A stretch of DNA of 64,000 bases from Oscillospiraceae bacterium (GCA_017518255.1 JAFWVK010000050.1:22370-86369), one strand, 5' to 3'. Shown: positions 9,468 to 17,276, counted from the first letter of the stretch. Numbers and translations are program-made. The notes: generated by a model from the letters alone, not told the origin.

Positions 9468-10202
9468 CTAGAACTGTTTTTTTCTGTTTAACGTAAATCC
9501 CGCCGCGAGGAACACAGCTCCGTATACAACGGACAGTATGACGGCAACAATCAGCTTTCCGGATGCCGCAGAGGTGTCCGAGGCGATCTGCATAAATTTG
9601 TCAATCCAGTAATTGCTGAATTTGAATCCTTTCAGTTTCAGCAGCGTATCGCCGAGCGCCAGCACAAGACTTATCATCATAGGTCCTACTATGCTGACAG
9701 CAATCGCGCTGCCTGTTTTTCCGAGAATGATCGAAACGGCATAGAAAAACGCATGATAGCCCATCAGAACCAATAGCTGTGTGAATATGATCCTGATATA
9801 TCCGTCTGCTTCTCCGCTGCCCCATAATGCCGTGCCGACCGCAAATGCAGTTATAATATCGGCAGCGTACATTATGACAGCCGAGATGAACGATGTAATG
9901 TATTTCCCTATATATATGCTCTCTCTTCCGTAGCCTTTGGAGATAATGTTTTTCATGGTATTCTGATCGAAGTCTTCACAGATAAAAAGTGCCGTAAATA
10001 TAGATATCATAAGCTGAAACTGACCGTTGCCGGGTGCGTTTGCCGCAAATTTCCAGCCTGCCGTGTCAAAGCCTTCTGTTCCGGAGAGCGTGTTGGTGCT
10101 CAGTGCCGAAATGAATATCAGCGCCGCTGTAATGACAGTGCATACATAAAAGCTCTTCTGGCGAAAAAGCTTGTAAAGCTCAAATTTCAGAATCCTGTTC
10201 AT
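9468..10202 (-). CDS. ABC-2 type transporter permease
   Basis: This 244-residue membrane protein has about six hydrophobic segments and the N-terminal layout of bacitracin/lantibiotic-type ABC-2 permeases (MNRILKFELYKLFRQKSFYV). It should form an exporter with the ATPase encoded just upstream; the ATPase stop and this start overlap as TAATG, which suggests translational coupling. Substrate unknown. The divergent TetR regulator suggests induction by a toxic or signalling compound. Confidence 0.85.
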   Translation of the reverse strand: MNRILKFELYKLFRQKSFYVCTVITAALIFISALSTNTLSGTEGFDTAGWKFAANAPGNGQFQLMISIFTALFICEDFDQNTMKNIISKGYGRESIYIGKYITSFISAVIMYAADIITAFAVGTALWGSGEADGYIRIIFTQLLVLMGYHAFFYAVSIILGKTGSAIAVSIVGPMMISLVLALGDTLLKLKGFKFSNYWIDKFMQIASDTSAASGKLIVAVILSVVYGAVFLAAGFTLNRKKQF

Positions 10203-11095
10203 TATCTGCCTATCCTTTCTATAAAGTAATCCTCCATATCGGCATTGGTGATATGAAGATCATATACGCCTGTGCCTGCATCTACAAGCGCTTTGTTTAT
10301 TTCTTCGGCGCGGTCGAGTCCGCTGAATAGTTCCAATACGCCGTCGGTCTCATCAAAGCGGTCAATGCCGAGGCTTTCTTTGAGAACTGCACCCGCCCTG
10401 CGGCTGTCCCGGCATTTTATCACAAGGCTCTGCTGACATTTCGTATTGAGCTCCTCGGCAGTTACCTCCTCAATGAGCACGCCGCTGTTGATAATCCCGT
10501 ATTTGGTCGATATTTTTGCAAGCTCACCGAGCAGGTGGCTTGATATGAGCACTGTCACGCCTCTTTCGCGGTTGATGTTGATGATCGCGTCACGCACACG
10601 CTTGATCGCGGCAGGGTCAAGTCCGTTGACAGGCTCATCGAGCACGAGAAGGTCGGGATTTCCGAGCAGCGCTATGCCGATACCGAGACGCTGACGCATA
10701 CCGAGAGAAAATTCCCCCGCTTTCTTTTTGCCCGTGTCGGCAAGATTCACGATTTCCAGAATCTCGGAAATATTCTTCTCGCCGCCGCCGTAAAGCAAAG
10801 AGAAACGGTGCAGATTCTCATAGGCAGTCAGGTTTTTGTAAAGCCCCGGCGCTTCAATCAGCGAGCCGATCCTGCGTCTGCCTGCGTTGTCGATCGGTTT
10901 CCCGAACAGTTCAATCTCACCGTCGTTCCGGAATATCATACCGAGGATCATTTTCATGGTAGTCGTTTTGCCTGCACCGTTTTTTCCGATAAAGCCGTAA
11001 ATATCGCCCTTGCGGATATTCATGCTTATCTTGTCCGCCACGGTTTTCTGACCGTAAATTTTGGTCAGATCTTTTGTCCTTAATACATATTCCAA
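10202..11095 (-). CDS. ABC transporter ATP-binding protein
   Basis: The 297-residue ATPase has Walker A GKNGAGKTTTMK near residue 38, the ABC signature (FSLGMRQRLGIGIALLG) and Walker B with its glutamate (LLVLDEPVNGLD). A C-terminal extension after residue 220 is typical of drug- or peptide-export ATPases of the BcrA/CcmA group. It partners the following permease. The first gene of the pair is expressed from the minus-strand promoter at 11168-11197. The start follows GGGAGGAATG. Confidence 0.9.
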   Translation of the reverse strand: MEYVLRTKDLTKIYGQKTVADKISMNIRKGDIYGFIGKNGAGKTTTMKMILGMIFRNDGEIELFGKPIDNAGRRRIGSLIEAPGLYKNLTAYENLHRFSLLYGGGEKNISEILEIVNLADTGKKKAGEFSLGMRQRLGIGIALLGNPDLLVLDEPVNGLDPAAIKRVRDAIININRERGVTVLISSHLLGELAKISTKYGIINSGVLIEEVTAEELNTKCQQSLVIKCRDSRRAGAVLKESLGIDRFDETDGVLELFSGLDRAEEINKALVDAGTGVYDLHITNADMEDYFIERIGR

Positions 11096-11115
11096 ATTTC
11101 ATTCCTCCCTGCGTG

Positions 11116-11197
11116 TTGACTTTCTTGGATTATTATGCTATGATAAATATGGTTCACTTGTATCATCAGTATAGCATAATAAATGCCGGAAAGTCAA
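11116..11197. promoter_or_regulatory. Face-to-face promoters in an inverted repeat
   Basis: The plus strand has TTGACT (11116-11121), 17 bases, TATGAT (11139-11144), reading toward the TetR gene. The minus strand has TTGACT (11192-11197), 18 bases, TATACT (11168-11173), reading toward the ABC genes. The two promoters are nearly identical copies (shared TTGACTTTC and TTATTATGCTAT) in inverted orientation, so the transcripts would overlap. TGTATCA copies at 11158-11166, 11211-11219 (inverted) and 11232-11240 may be repressor half-sites. Confidence 0.65.
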
Positions 11198-11242
11198 TAA
11201 CACCGTGCAATTTGATACACTTAGGGAGGTTTTGTATCATTT

Positions 11243-11791
11243 ATGAAACGTATAAAAAACAAACGCCCGGTGACGGTCAAAGACCGCATTGCAGGAGCGT
11301 TCATCAGGCTTCTGAAAAAACGTGATTATCATGAAATAACCGTTGTAGACATCATCACCGAAGCACAGTCGGGACGGGTATCATTCTACCGCAATTTCAC
11401 AGACAAGGACGATGTCCTGCGATACTATATCACAAGCGTCACGGATGACTGGCTCTCGCAGAGCGAAGATAATTACCTCACGCTGACGAAAGAAAGCCTC
11501 AGTCCGTATATCGTATGGCTGTTTGAGCATATGTATGAGCATCGGGATTTTACCGGTATTCTTATGAAAACGGACAAGCTGTATCTGCTCGAAGAAGAAT
11601 TTGACAAGCGGCTGTTCGCACGTCTGTCCGATACCGCTTCCCCGTGGGAGATCGTCTATAAGATCGGCGGTGTGTATAAGCTGTTTGTATATTGGGCAAA
11701 GAACGGATATCGGGAAACGCCGCAGGAAATTACTTTGACCCTCAGCAAGCTGCCGACCATGTCCGCAGCCTCAACAGGCAAGCGGCAGTAG
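11243..11791 (+). CDS. TetR/AcrR-family regulator
   Basis: The 182-residue protein has an N-terminal TetR helix-turn-helix: VKDRIAGAFIRLLKKRDYHE, then ITVVDIITEAQSGRVSFYRN with the FYRNF recognition-helix pattern. The C-terminal ligand and dimer domain is diverged, as usual. It is transcribed away from an ABC exporter pair and probably represses that pair and itself. GGGAGG lies 13 bases from the ATG, a rather long spacing; I saw no better in-frame start. Confidence 0.85.
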   Translation: MKRIKNKRPVTVKDRIAGAFIRLLKKRDYHEITVVDIITEAQSGRVSFYRNFTDKDDVLRYYITSVTDDWLSQSEDNYLTLTKESLSPYIVWLFEHMYEHRDFTGILMKTDKLYLLEEEFDKRLFARLSDTASPWEIVYKIGGVYKLFVYWAKNGYRETPQEITLTLSKLPTMSAASTGKRQ

Positions 11792-11851
11792 ATTCAGACA
11801 TCCGGGGCGGCTGCACATTCCTTTTGTTTGATTAAGTCCGGCATTATTTTT

Positions 11852-11876
11852 GGAAAAAAGTGTTATATTCTTCGTT
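11852..11876 (+). promoter_or_regulatory. Candidate ECF-type promoter
   Basis: GGAA (11852-11855) and CGTT (11873-11876) are separated by 17 bases just upstream of the ECF sigma gene. This matches the general GGAAC-N16/17-CGT form of ECF promoters, which are often autoregulated. It is a short motif and may be coincidence. Confidence 0.35.
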
Positions 11877-11916
11877 TGAATTCCGTCAGTACTTACAGAG
11901 AGGGAGGTGAAGCAGT

Positions 11917-12474
11917 GTGGACGATGCAGAAATCATCAAACTGTATCAGCAGCGTGACGAACGGGCATTACAGAACACAAAAGCCCGTTACGAAGCGCTT
12001 TGCATGACAGTCGCATACAACATGCTCGGCAGCCGCGAGGACGCGGAGGAATGCATGAACGATGCAATGATGTGTCTGTGGCAGGCGATTCCGCCTGCTG
12101 AACCGGAATCCCTCGGTGCATATCTCATCACCGCAGTCCGGAATGCGGCAAGGGACAAACTGGCATATCGGAACGCGCAGCGGCGCGGCGGCGGACAACT
12201 CTCTGTCGCAATCGACGAACTGACAGAATGCCTGCCCTCGGCAGAACAGCCGGAACAGGTACTGAACAGCATTGCACTGCGGGATGCATTCCGCAGATTT
12301 CTGCCCACACTGAAACCCGCTGCCCGCATGATCTTCCTGCGGCGTTACTGGCTCTGCCTGACAGCGCAGGAGGTTGCGGAAGAGACAGGATGCTCTGTCA
12401 GCCGCGTGAACATGTCTCTGATGCGCACACGCAAAAAACTGAAAACATTTCTGGAAAAGGAGGAATTGCTGTGA
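11917..12474 (+). CDS. ECF-type RNA polymerase sigma factor
   Basis: The 185-residue protein has sigma region 2 (LGSREDAEECMNDAMMCLWQ, the DAEE..Ndaflr-type core) at about residues 35-60. Region 4 lies at about 125-180 (TAQEVAEETGCSVSRVNMSL, a helix-turn-helix). It has no sigma region 3 and is of normal ECF length. The start is GTG, chosen because AGGGAGGTG lies at good spacing and no ATG is nearby. Its stop overlaps the start of the next gene by four bases (GTGA), tying it to a membrane protein that is probably its anti-sigma factor. Confidence 0.85.
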   Translation: MDDAEIIKLYQQRDERALQNTKARYEALCMTVAYNMLGSREDAEECMNDAMMCLWQAIPPAEPESLGAYLITAVRNAARDKLAYRNAQRRGGGQLSVAIDELTECLPSAEQPEQVLNSIALRDAFRRFLPTLKPAARMIFLRRYWLCLTAQEVAEETGCSVSRVNMSLMRTRKKLKTFLEKEELL

Positions 12475-14057
12475 AACCGGAGGATTATTTCAAAATCATG
12501 GACTGCGCTTCTGAGAAAGACATCACGGAAATGATGCAGCACCGCCGCTTCCGGCAGATTCCGTCCGGTGAGGTGAATGCAATGAAACAGTCCGGCCATA
12601 AGGAGAAGAAAGAGATCCGCATGACCCGCCGCGGAATTGCGACGGGTACGGCAGTCGCAGCGGCTCTGCTGGTGCTGAATATCGGGTTCGGCGGATTTAT
12701 GCTGCACAAGGCTGCAGATGATCCCGTCAGCAGCGCAGATATCGAGGTCGTTGAGGTGTCAGAAGCTGCAACGGAAACAACAGCCGCGATAACAGGGACA
12801 GAGGAAAACGTTACGACAGCAGAACAGATAACTGCTTTCACACAGACTGTTTCAGATGAAACAGCACCGAATCAGACTGTCGCAGAAACCACGGCATTGC
12901 CGGCAAAGCAGACACCTGCAGCGGCTGATAAAACCGAAGCGCCCAAGAGCGGCAAACTGACATATTCGCTGGTTCCGGCAGACAGAGCCTATGAATCCGC
13001 AGGAACGAACAAAAAAGCACCGGTTGTCTTCCATGCAAAGGCGGGCGAACAGATCAAAATGCAGCTCAAAGTTCAGAATGATCCGGGCGTGGCATTTTTC
13101 GGTGCTCTGTATGATATGACAAATTTCAATCTTCTGTCGCAGACGAATTTGCATTATTACGAGGGCATTGTCAACTGCATATATTACGGCGGTGAGCAGA
13201 ACAGTGAGAGATGTGTTCTTTCGATCGGCGGAAACGGGAACGGCAGCACAAAGGCGCCGGACGGTGCGGCGCTGGCGGAATGCACACTGATTGCACCGAC
13301 TCAGCCCGGACGCTATGTCGTTCAGGAATATGTGCCCACAGTAAATTCATTTGTGGTGAATCCGGACGGTACGGAGACCAAGATCACCGATTATTACTAT
13401 AATGCTTATGCAGATGCCGGGCAGACAATCCATATTGACTGCGAGATTCTCGGTGCTGAGATCATCGTGGATGAGGCAGAGGGTACACAGAAATCCGGAA
13501 TTGATCCGGAAACAGCGGAAGGACCGACTGTTTATATCGGGGCGGTGACCGCACATGCCGGTCAGAAGAATGTTCCGGTCAATGTGTATGTCAGAGGCTG
13601 TGATCCGTTTGTATCCGGTACTCTGAGATTCGGGTATGATTCCGCGCTGAAATCGCTGCTGTATGACTGCTATGCAGAATACGATTCAGATGTGACAGAA
13701 GACAGCCGGCTTGGTATCAGTGTTGACGGCACTCTGCTGGAAAATGTAATGACGCTGAGGAGCTCTTCGATTCACGGAAATACGATTATGGTATCTTTCA
13801 ACAATTACCGCGCATTCGGATATGACAGCAAAGGTATCCCGACTGTCTTCCGCAACGGCGAAACGCAGGCGGATGCTGCAATCACAGAGGACGGTGTCCT
13901 GTTTACAATGTATTTCGATATGCCGGAAGAATGCGGACAGTACCGGATTTTTGCGAGCGAGGGAACCCTCGGCGGCGGCGCACAGGATGAACCGGGCTGC
14001 CTTCCCAATCAGACAGTTCAGAACTTCATTCCGTGTGATATCACGGTTATTCCCTGA
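12471..14057 (+). CDS. Putative membrane anti-sigma factor, cohesin-like ectodomain
   Basis: The 528-residue single-pass protein starts with GTG overlapping the sigma stop. Residues 1-58 form a charged cytoplasmic domain (MKPEDYFKIMDCASEKDITE). One transmembrane helix covers about residues 59-85 (GIATGTAVAAALLVLNIGFG). A Thr/Ala/Glu-rich linker runs to about residue 165. Two beta-rich ectodomain modules follow. The second (GAVTAHAGQKNVPVNVYVRG, later LFTMYFDMPEECGQYRIF) resembles the cohesin fold: a strand with AG..VxVPV near the start and a GxY strand near the end. The first is more diverged. I infer that it holds the ECF sigma factor at the membrane and senses a surface ligand. The cohesin reading needs a structure-based check. 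Confidence 0.65.
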   Translation: MKPEDYFKIMDCASEKDITEMMQHRRFRQIPSGEVNAMKQSGHKEKKEIRMTRRGIATGTAVAAALLVLNIGFGGFMLHKAADDPVSSADIEVVEVSEAATETTAAITGTEENVTTAEQITAFTQTVSDETAPNQTVAETTALPAKQTPAAADKTEAPKSGKLTYSLVPADRAYESAGTNKKAPVVFHAKAGEQIKMQLKVQNDPGVAFFGALYDMTNFNLLSQTNLHYYEGIVNCIYYGGEQNSERCVLSIGGNGNGSTKAPDGAALAECTLIAPTQPGRYVVQEYVPTVNSFVVNPDGTETKITDYYYNAYADAGQTIHIDCEILGAEIIVDEAEGTQKSGIDPETAEGPTVYIGAVTAHAGQKNVPVNVYVRGCDPFVSGTLRFGYDSALKSLLYDCYAEYDSDVTEDSRLGISVDGTLLENVMTLRSSSIHGNTIMVSFNNYRAFGYDSKGIPTVFRNGETQADAAITEDGVLFTMYFDMPEECGQYRIFASEGTLGGGAQDEPGCLPNQTVQNFIPCDITVIP

Positions 14058-14113
14058 ACACATACCCGAACAGAGTTCAGAAATTGAACCATATCCATTT
14101 TGATAGAATACAA

Positions 14114-14141
14114 TGAATGCCCGGCGTCAGCCGGGCATTCA
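14114..14141. terminator. Perfect 12-bp hairpin after the ECF operon
   Basis: TGAATGCCCGGC and GCCGGGCATTCA form a perfect stem with a 4-base loop 57 bases beyond the stop of the ECF partner gene. No U tract follows on the plus strand, so termination there would be weak. Confidence 0.5.
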
Positions 14142-14294
14142 GCTTGTAGATAAAGTGGTATCTGCGTTGCACATATAACCTGCGGGCTTATCCGTATACA
14201 TTTTGCTCACGCGAGCTTTACGGTACCTCCGGCAAAAGGATATCTCCGTTATCATGAACCGTGATATCATCGTTCCGGTCAGGGATGTCTGACC

Positions 14295-14318
14295 TGCCGC
14301 AATGCGGGCGGCATTTTT
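14295..14318 (+). terminator. Rho-independent terminator
   Basis: TGCCGC, a 7-base loop and GCGGCA are followed by TTTTT. Between this and the previous hairpin I see no convincing gene, so this may end readthrough from the ECF operon or an unrecognised short RNA. Confidence 0.6.
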
Positions 14319-14383
14319 GTACCGGCTTTTGAAATCTCGGTGCAATTCAGCCTGAAGAATGTATAATTATTCAGCGAAAACTA

Positions 14384-14412
14384 TTGCATCTCAGAGGAAA
14401 ATATGCTATACT
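14384..14412 (+). promoter_or_regulatory. Sigma-A-type promoter upstream of sigI
   Basis: TTGCAT and TATACT are separated by 17 bases. Transcription from here would give a leader of about 170 bases before sigI, in addition to the closer SigI-type promoter at 14532. Confidence 0.65.
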
Positions 14413-14442
14413 GTTAGACAGATATATTTTATGGGGAAACAC

Positions 14443-14473
14443 ATCGGCGGATAGCCAGAAGCTGTCCGCCGAT
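14443..14473 (+). other. Stable hairpin in the sigI leader
   Basis: ATCGGCGGA and TCCGCCGAT close a stem continued by TAGC/GCTG around a CAGAA loop. It lies in the leader made from the distal promoter. It has no U tract, so a role in RNA stability or pausing is more likely than termination. Confidence 0.5.
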
Positions 14474-14531
14474 ATTCGTAAAATCAGGGTGCATCCTCCG
14501 GACAGAAAAAATTAAAAAATTCAGGATGATT

Positions 14532-14559
14532 ACCCCGTTTTCTGCACATCGCGTGCGTA
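14532..14559 (+). promoter_or_regulatory. SigI-type promoter of sigI (autoregulatory)
   Basis: ACCCCG (14532-14537) and CGTA (14556-14559) are separated by 18 bases, 30 bases before the sigI start. The same hexamer, the following TTTTC, the same spacing and a CTAA just downstream recur before the acidic protein gene at 16391-16418. B. subtilis SigI is known to use ACCCCC/CGAA-type boxes, so self-activation is the natural reading. Confidence 0.65.
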
Positions 14560-14588
14560 AACTAAAATAAATAGGGGAGGGTGGGCAT

Positions 14589-15314
14589 ATGAATCCCGAT
14601 GCAAAGCAGCTCATTTCCCGTGTGATGACAGCAAAGAAAGACAATGATGCCGCGGATGCACTGATTGCCGATTATATGCCGTTCATCCGCTCCGAGGCCG
14701 CGAAATACCTGAAACGGCAGCCGGAGCAGGAGGATGATGAGCTGAGCATTGCAATGTTTGCCTTCTATGAAGCGATCGGCAGCTATTCCAGACTTCGCGG
14801 CGCATTTCTCAAATATGCAGCACTCCAGATCCGCAGCAGACTGATTGATTATTACAGACGGGAAAAAAAGCACAGCGGACAGATTTCTCTCAATTCCGCC
14901 GCTGACGACGACCAGACAGAACTGATCGGAACACTCGCCGATCCGCATGACGACTATGAGGAACACGATATCCGGGAAGCAACAAAGGAAGAAATCCGGG
15001 AGCTTTCCGAACAGATGAAAGAATTCGGTGTGTCCATGACCGATATTGCTGAGAATGCACCGAAACAGAACAGAACGCTTGAAATCTGCAAAAAAGCGAT
15101 CTGCTATGCACGGCACAATCCGGATGTGCTGGAGGACTTCCTGCGCACCAAGCGCGTGCCGCTCGCCAGACTTGCCGAGGGCGCCGATGTCGAACGAAAA
15201 CCGCTGGAACGCCACAGGAAGTATCTGGTTGCCGTGCTGCTGATCTGCACAAACGGCTACGAAATTCTTCGCAGCCATATCATGCAGGTCCTGAAAAGGG
15301 GGGAAGAATCATGA
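14589..15314 (+). CDS. sigI: RNA polymerase sigma factor SigI
   Basis: The 241-residue protein belongs to the SigI family, used in B. subtilis for heat stress and in Clostridium thermocellum, as several paralogues, to adjust cellulosome genes to available polysaccharide. The region-2 core is clear: DADALIADYMPFIRSEAAKY-type helix, then DELSIAMFAFYEAIGSY and AFLKYAALQIRSRLIDYYRR (about residues 20-90). The C-terminal DNA-binding half holds ARLAEGADVERKPLERHRKY (about residue 195 onward). GGGGAGGGTGGG precedes the ATG. It overlaps the downstream anti-sigma gene by four bases (ATGA). Confidence 0.88.
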   Translation: MNPDAKQLISRVMTAKKDNDAADALIADYMPFIRSEAAKYLKRQPEQEDDELSIAMFAFYEAIGSYSRLRGAFLKYAALQIRSRLIDYYRREKKHSGQISLNSAADDDQTELIGTLADPHDDYEEHDIREATKEEIRELSEQMKEFGVSMTDIAENAPKQNRTLEICKKAICYARHNPDVLEDFLRTKRVPLARLAEGADVERKPLERHRKYLVAVLLICTNGYEILRSHIMQVLKRGEES

Positions 15315-16270
15315 AGTATCTGGTAACGGAATGTCATCCCGGCTATGCCATGCTGATGGATGAGGAATCACGCTTCGTGCGCGCAGCCAATCTGCACTAT
15401 GAAGTCGGACAGACCGTAACGGAACCCGTGCTGATGAACGATCTGAAGCCGAAGCACCGGATTTCGTTGCGGACGGTGACGGGAATCGCCGCAGCAGCAG
15501 CCTGCCTTCTGGTTCTCAGCGCCGTCGGGCTGAAACAGCATATGCGCAGGAAAAAGCCGGAAACGGAATCCGTTGTCATCATGGTCGAGGAAAAGCGCTA
15601 TGAGGTGGCACTGAACCGCAGCGGTGAGGTAATCGAGGCAATCCAGATTCAGCCGGAAAATGCCGATCAGAGCTCCGTGATTGATATGTCAGAAAATCAG
15701 CACATGTCTCTCTCTGCGTTTCTCGGCTCTATGCTAAAGGACTCGCTCGATCAGGGTGATATTGACAATGAAAATCCGGTTCAGATCTATCTCTATACCG
15801 AAAATGAGAATTCCTATCAGGAATATAAGGCAGAGATTGAGGAAGAGACCGCAAAGCTCAGCCTGAAAGCAGAGGTTCAAGAGCTAGAAAAACAGAAGGG
15901 TGCGCATGAGCCGCCCGAACCTCCGAAGCCTGCCGATCCGCCGAAGCCGGATGCCGATCCGCCCAAGCCCGGCAACGAACCGCCGGTGCCGGATCCAGCA
16001 AAAGACGAGAAACCGCCGCTTCCGTCTGAGCAGATTGCGCCGCCTGCCGCGCCGGATCCTGCAAAGGATGAAAAACCGCAGCCGGAACTGCCGACACCGC
16101 CGGAAACACCGGAGCACCCGGATGCACCTGTTCCGCCTTCTGCACCCGCTGCACCGGATCAGCATGATCCGGTACGCGCTCCCCTGCCCGATCCGGCAGC
16201 CGAGTTGCCACCGGCAGACAAAGCGGCACCTTCGCCCGGTGTGCCGGATCGAGCCGGTCTGATTCTCTGA
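15311..16270 (+). CDS. rsgI: RsgI-type membrane anti-sigma factor, Pro-rich ectodomain
   Basis: The 319-residue partner of SigI has an N-terminal RsgI domain (MKYLVTECHPGYAMLMDEES, then FVRAANLHYEVGQTV), residues 1-45, that should bind SigI in the cytoplasm. One transmembrane helix covers about residues 57-77 (VTGIAAAAACLLVLSAVGLK). A conserved extracellular stretch follows at about 85-195, and then a long Pro/Glu/Asp-rich tail (EPPKPADPPKPDADPPKPG type) reaches the C-terminus. In C. thermocellum the RsgI ectodomain often carries a carbohydrate-binding or protease domain. Here only the Pro-rich tail is seen, so the sensed ligand is unclear. Confidence 0.8.
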   Translation: MKYLVTECHPGYAMLMDEESRFVRAANLHYEVGQTVTEPVLMNDLKPKHRISLRTVTGIAAAAACLLVLSAVGLKQHMRRKKPETESVVIMVEEKRYEVALNRSGEVIEAIQIQPENADQSSVIDMSENQHMSLSAFLGSMLKDSLDQGDIDNENPVQIYLYTENENSYQEYKAEIEEETAKLSLKAEVQELEKQKGAHEPPEPPKPADPPKPDADPPKPGNEPPVPDPAKDEKPPLPSEQIAPPAAPDPAKDEKPQPELPTPPETPEHPDAPVPPSAPAAPDQHDPVRAPLPDPAAELPPADKAAPSPGVPDRAGLIL

Positions 16271-16294
16271 ACGTTTTGATTCACACACAATGCA

Positions 16295-16330
16295 GCCGTG
16301 CAGGATGAAGGTTCATCCTGCACGGCTTTT
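16295..16330 (+). terminator. Terminator of the sigI-rsgI operon
   Basis: A perfect 15-bp stem (GCCGTGCAGGATGAA with TTCATCCTGCACGGC) with a 2-base spacer is followed by TTTTC. Confidence 0.85.
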
Positions 16331-16390
16331 CACTGATATCCGTGCGAAAAAAACTCCGCAAAAAATTTTTTCAAAAAAATTTTTCCGGAT

Positions 16391-16418
16391 ACCCCGTTTT
16401 CCGATCCGCTTTTCCGTA
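16391..16418 (+). promoter_or_regulatory. SigI-type promoter of the acidic repeat protein
   Basis: ACCCCG, 18 bases, CGTA, with TTTTC after the first box and CTAA after the second, matches the sigI promoter at 14532-14559. It lies 85 bases before the start codon. It is flanked by A/T-runs with inverted symmetry (AAAAAATTTTTT near 16361 and 16469). Confidence 0.65.
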
Positions 16419-16502
16419 TCCTAAGAATAGAAGCCAGACAAACGGGCTTCGGCTCCAATGCACGGGGCAAAAAAAATTTTTTGAAAAAAGGAGTTCAGTA
16501 TC

Positions 16503-17276
16503 ATGAAAAACAAGAAGATCGTATCCTTTGTTGCATCGCTGACTATGCTGGCGACTGCATCCGGACTGACCGCATTCGCGAGCAGCCTTCTCAGTGAGAA
16601 GGCAGAAACACCGGAGATCGTGACCGAAGAAGAGACCGCAGAAGACGTTGCAGAGGAAACCGAGGAAGAAACCGAAGCAGCAGAAGAGGCTGCCGAAGAA
16701 GAAGCTGTGAACGAAGAAGCAGCTGAGGTTCTTGAGGAAATCGCAGACGAAGTTCCGGACGTAATCGCCGAGACTCTGGAAGAGCTCCAGCCGGTCAAAC
16801 CGATCAGCAAGGGCGAGATTCTTGCTAAAATCGACGAAGTTTTTGATTTTGACGCACAGGATTTCAAGGATGACGATGCAAAGGCAGCATGGTTTGCTTT
16901 CTGTGAAGAGCTGAAGGCTTCCGAGCCGAAGAAAGCAGAGCCGCCGGTCGCTCCGGTTGAGGGTGAAGAGCCGATCGCACCGCCTGCTCCGGTTGAGGGC
17001 GAAGCACCGATCGCACCGCCTGCTCCGGTTGAGGGTGAAGCACCGATCGCACCGCCTGCTCCGGTTGAGGGCGAAGCACCGATCGCACCGCCTGCTCCGA
17101 TCGAGGGTGAAGCACCGATCGCACCGCCTGCTCCGATCGAGGGTGAAGCACCGATCGCACCGCCTGCTCCGATCCATGATGACAAAAAGCCGGAACCGCC
17201 CGCCGGTCCGGCAGCACCCCACGCAGCAGTTGAAGCGGAGACTGTAACGGAATCCGCTGAGGCAGAAGCCGAATAA
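16503..17276 (+). CDS. Secreted acidic protein with 12-residue Pro-rich repeats
   Basis: The 257-residue protein has a signal peptide (KIVSFVASLTMLATASGLTA). A very acidic Glu/Ala-rich region follows at about residues 35-95, then a short helical segment (about 100-140), then six copies of APVEGEAPIAPP or close variants (about residues 150-221) and an acidic tail. No sorting signal, lipobox or known domain is visible. By position and promoter it is probably a SigI target. It may act as a wall-associated spacer or a ligand for the Pro-rich RsgI tail; both roles are speculation. AAAGGAG precedes the ATG. Confidence 0.75.
   Translation: MKNKKIVSFVASLTMLATASGLTAFASSLLSEKAETPEIVTEEETAEDVAEETEEETEAAEEAAEEEAVNEEAAEVLEEIADEVPDVIAETLEELQPVKPISKGEILAKIDEVFDFDAQDFKDDDAKAAWFAFCEELKASEPKKAEPPVAPVEGEEPIAPPAPVEGEAPIAPPAPVEGEAPIAPPAPVEGEAPIAPPAPIEGEAPIAPPAPIEGEAPIAPPAPIHDDKKPEPPAGPAAPHAAVEAETVTESAEAEAE
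16950..17165 (+). repeat. 36-bp tandem repeat, six units, in coding sequence
   Basis: Six in-frame copies of a 36-base unit encode APVEGEAPIAPP-like peptides. Units 2-4 differ from 5-6 by GTT to ATC (Val to Ile), and the first has GAG for GCA. The high nucleotide identity suggests recent expansion, so copy number may vary between strains. Confidence 0.9.

Noticed and set aside
12228..12470. Longer frame for the ECF partner overlapping the sigma gene
   Set aside because: It is a shadow of the sigma gene in another frame; the GTG at 12471 with the four-base overlap is the coupled start.
14139..14345. 68-codon minus-strand frame between the ECF and SigI loci
   Set aside because: It spans two hairpins, has no ribosome binding site and an unremarkable sequence.
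16950..17165. CRISPR-like repeat array
   Set aside because: The units are contiguous, in frame and without spacers; no cas genes.
16421..17222. Long minus-strand frames opposite the acidic repeat protein
   Set aside because: They exist only because the 36-base repeat keeps other frames open; no ribosome binding site and implausible repetitive peptides.
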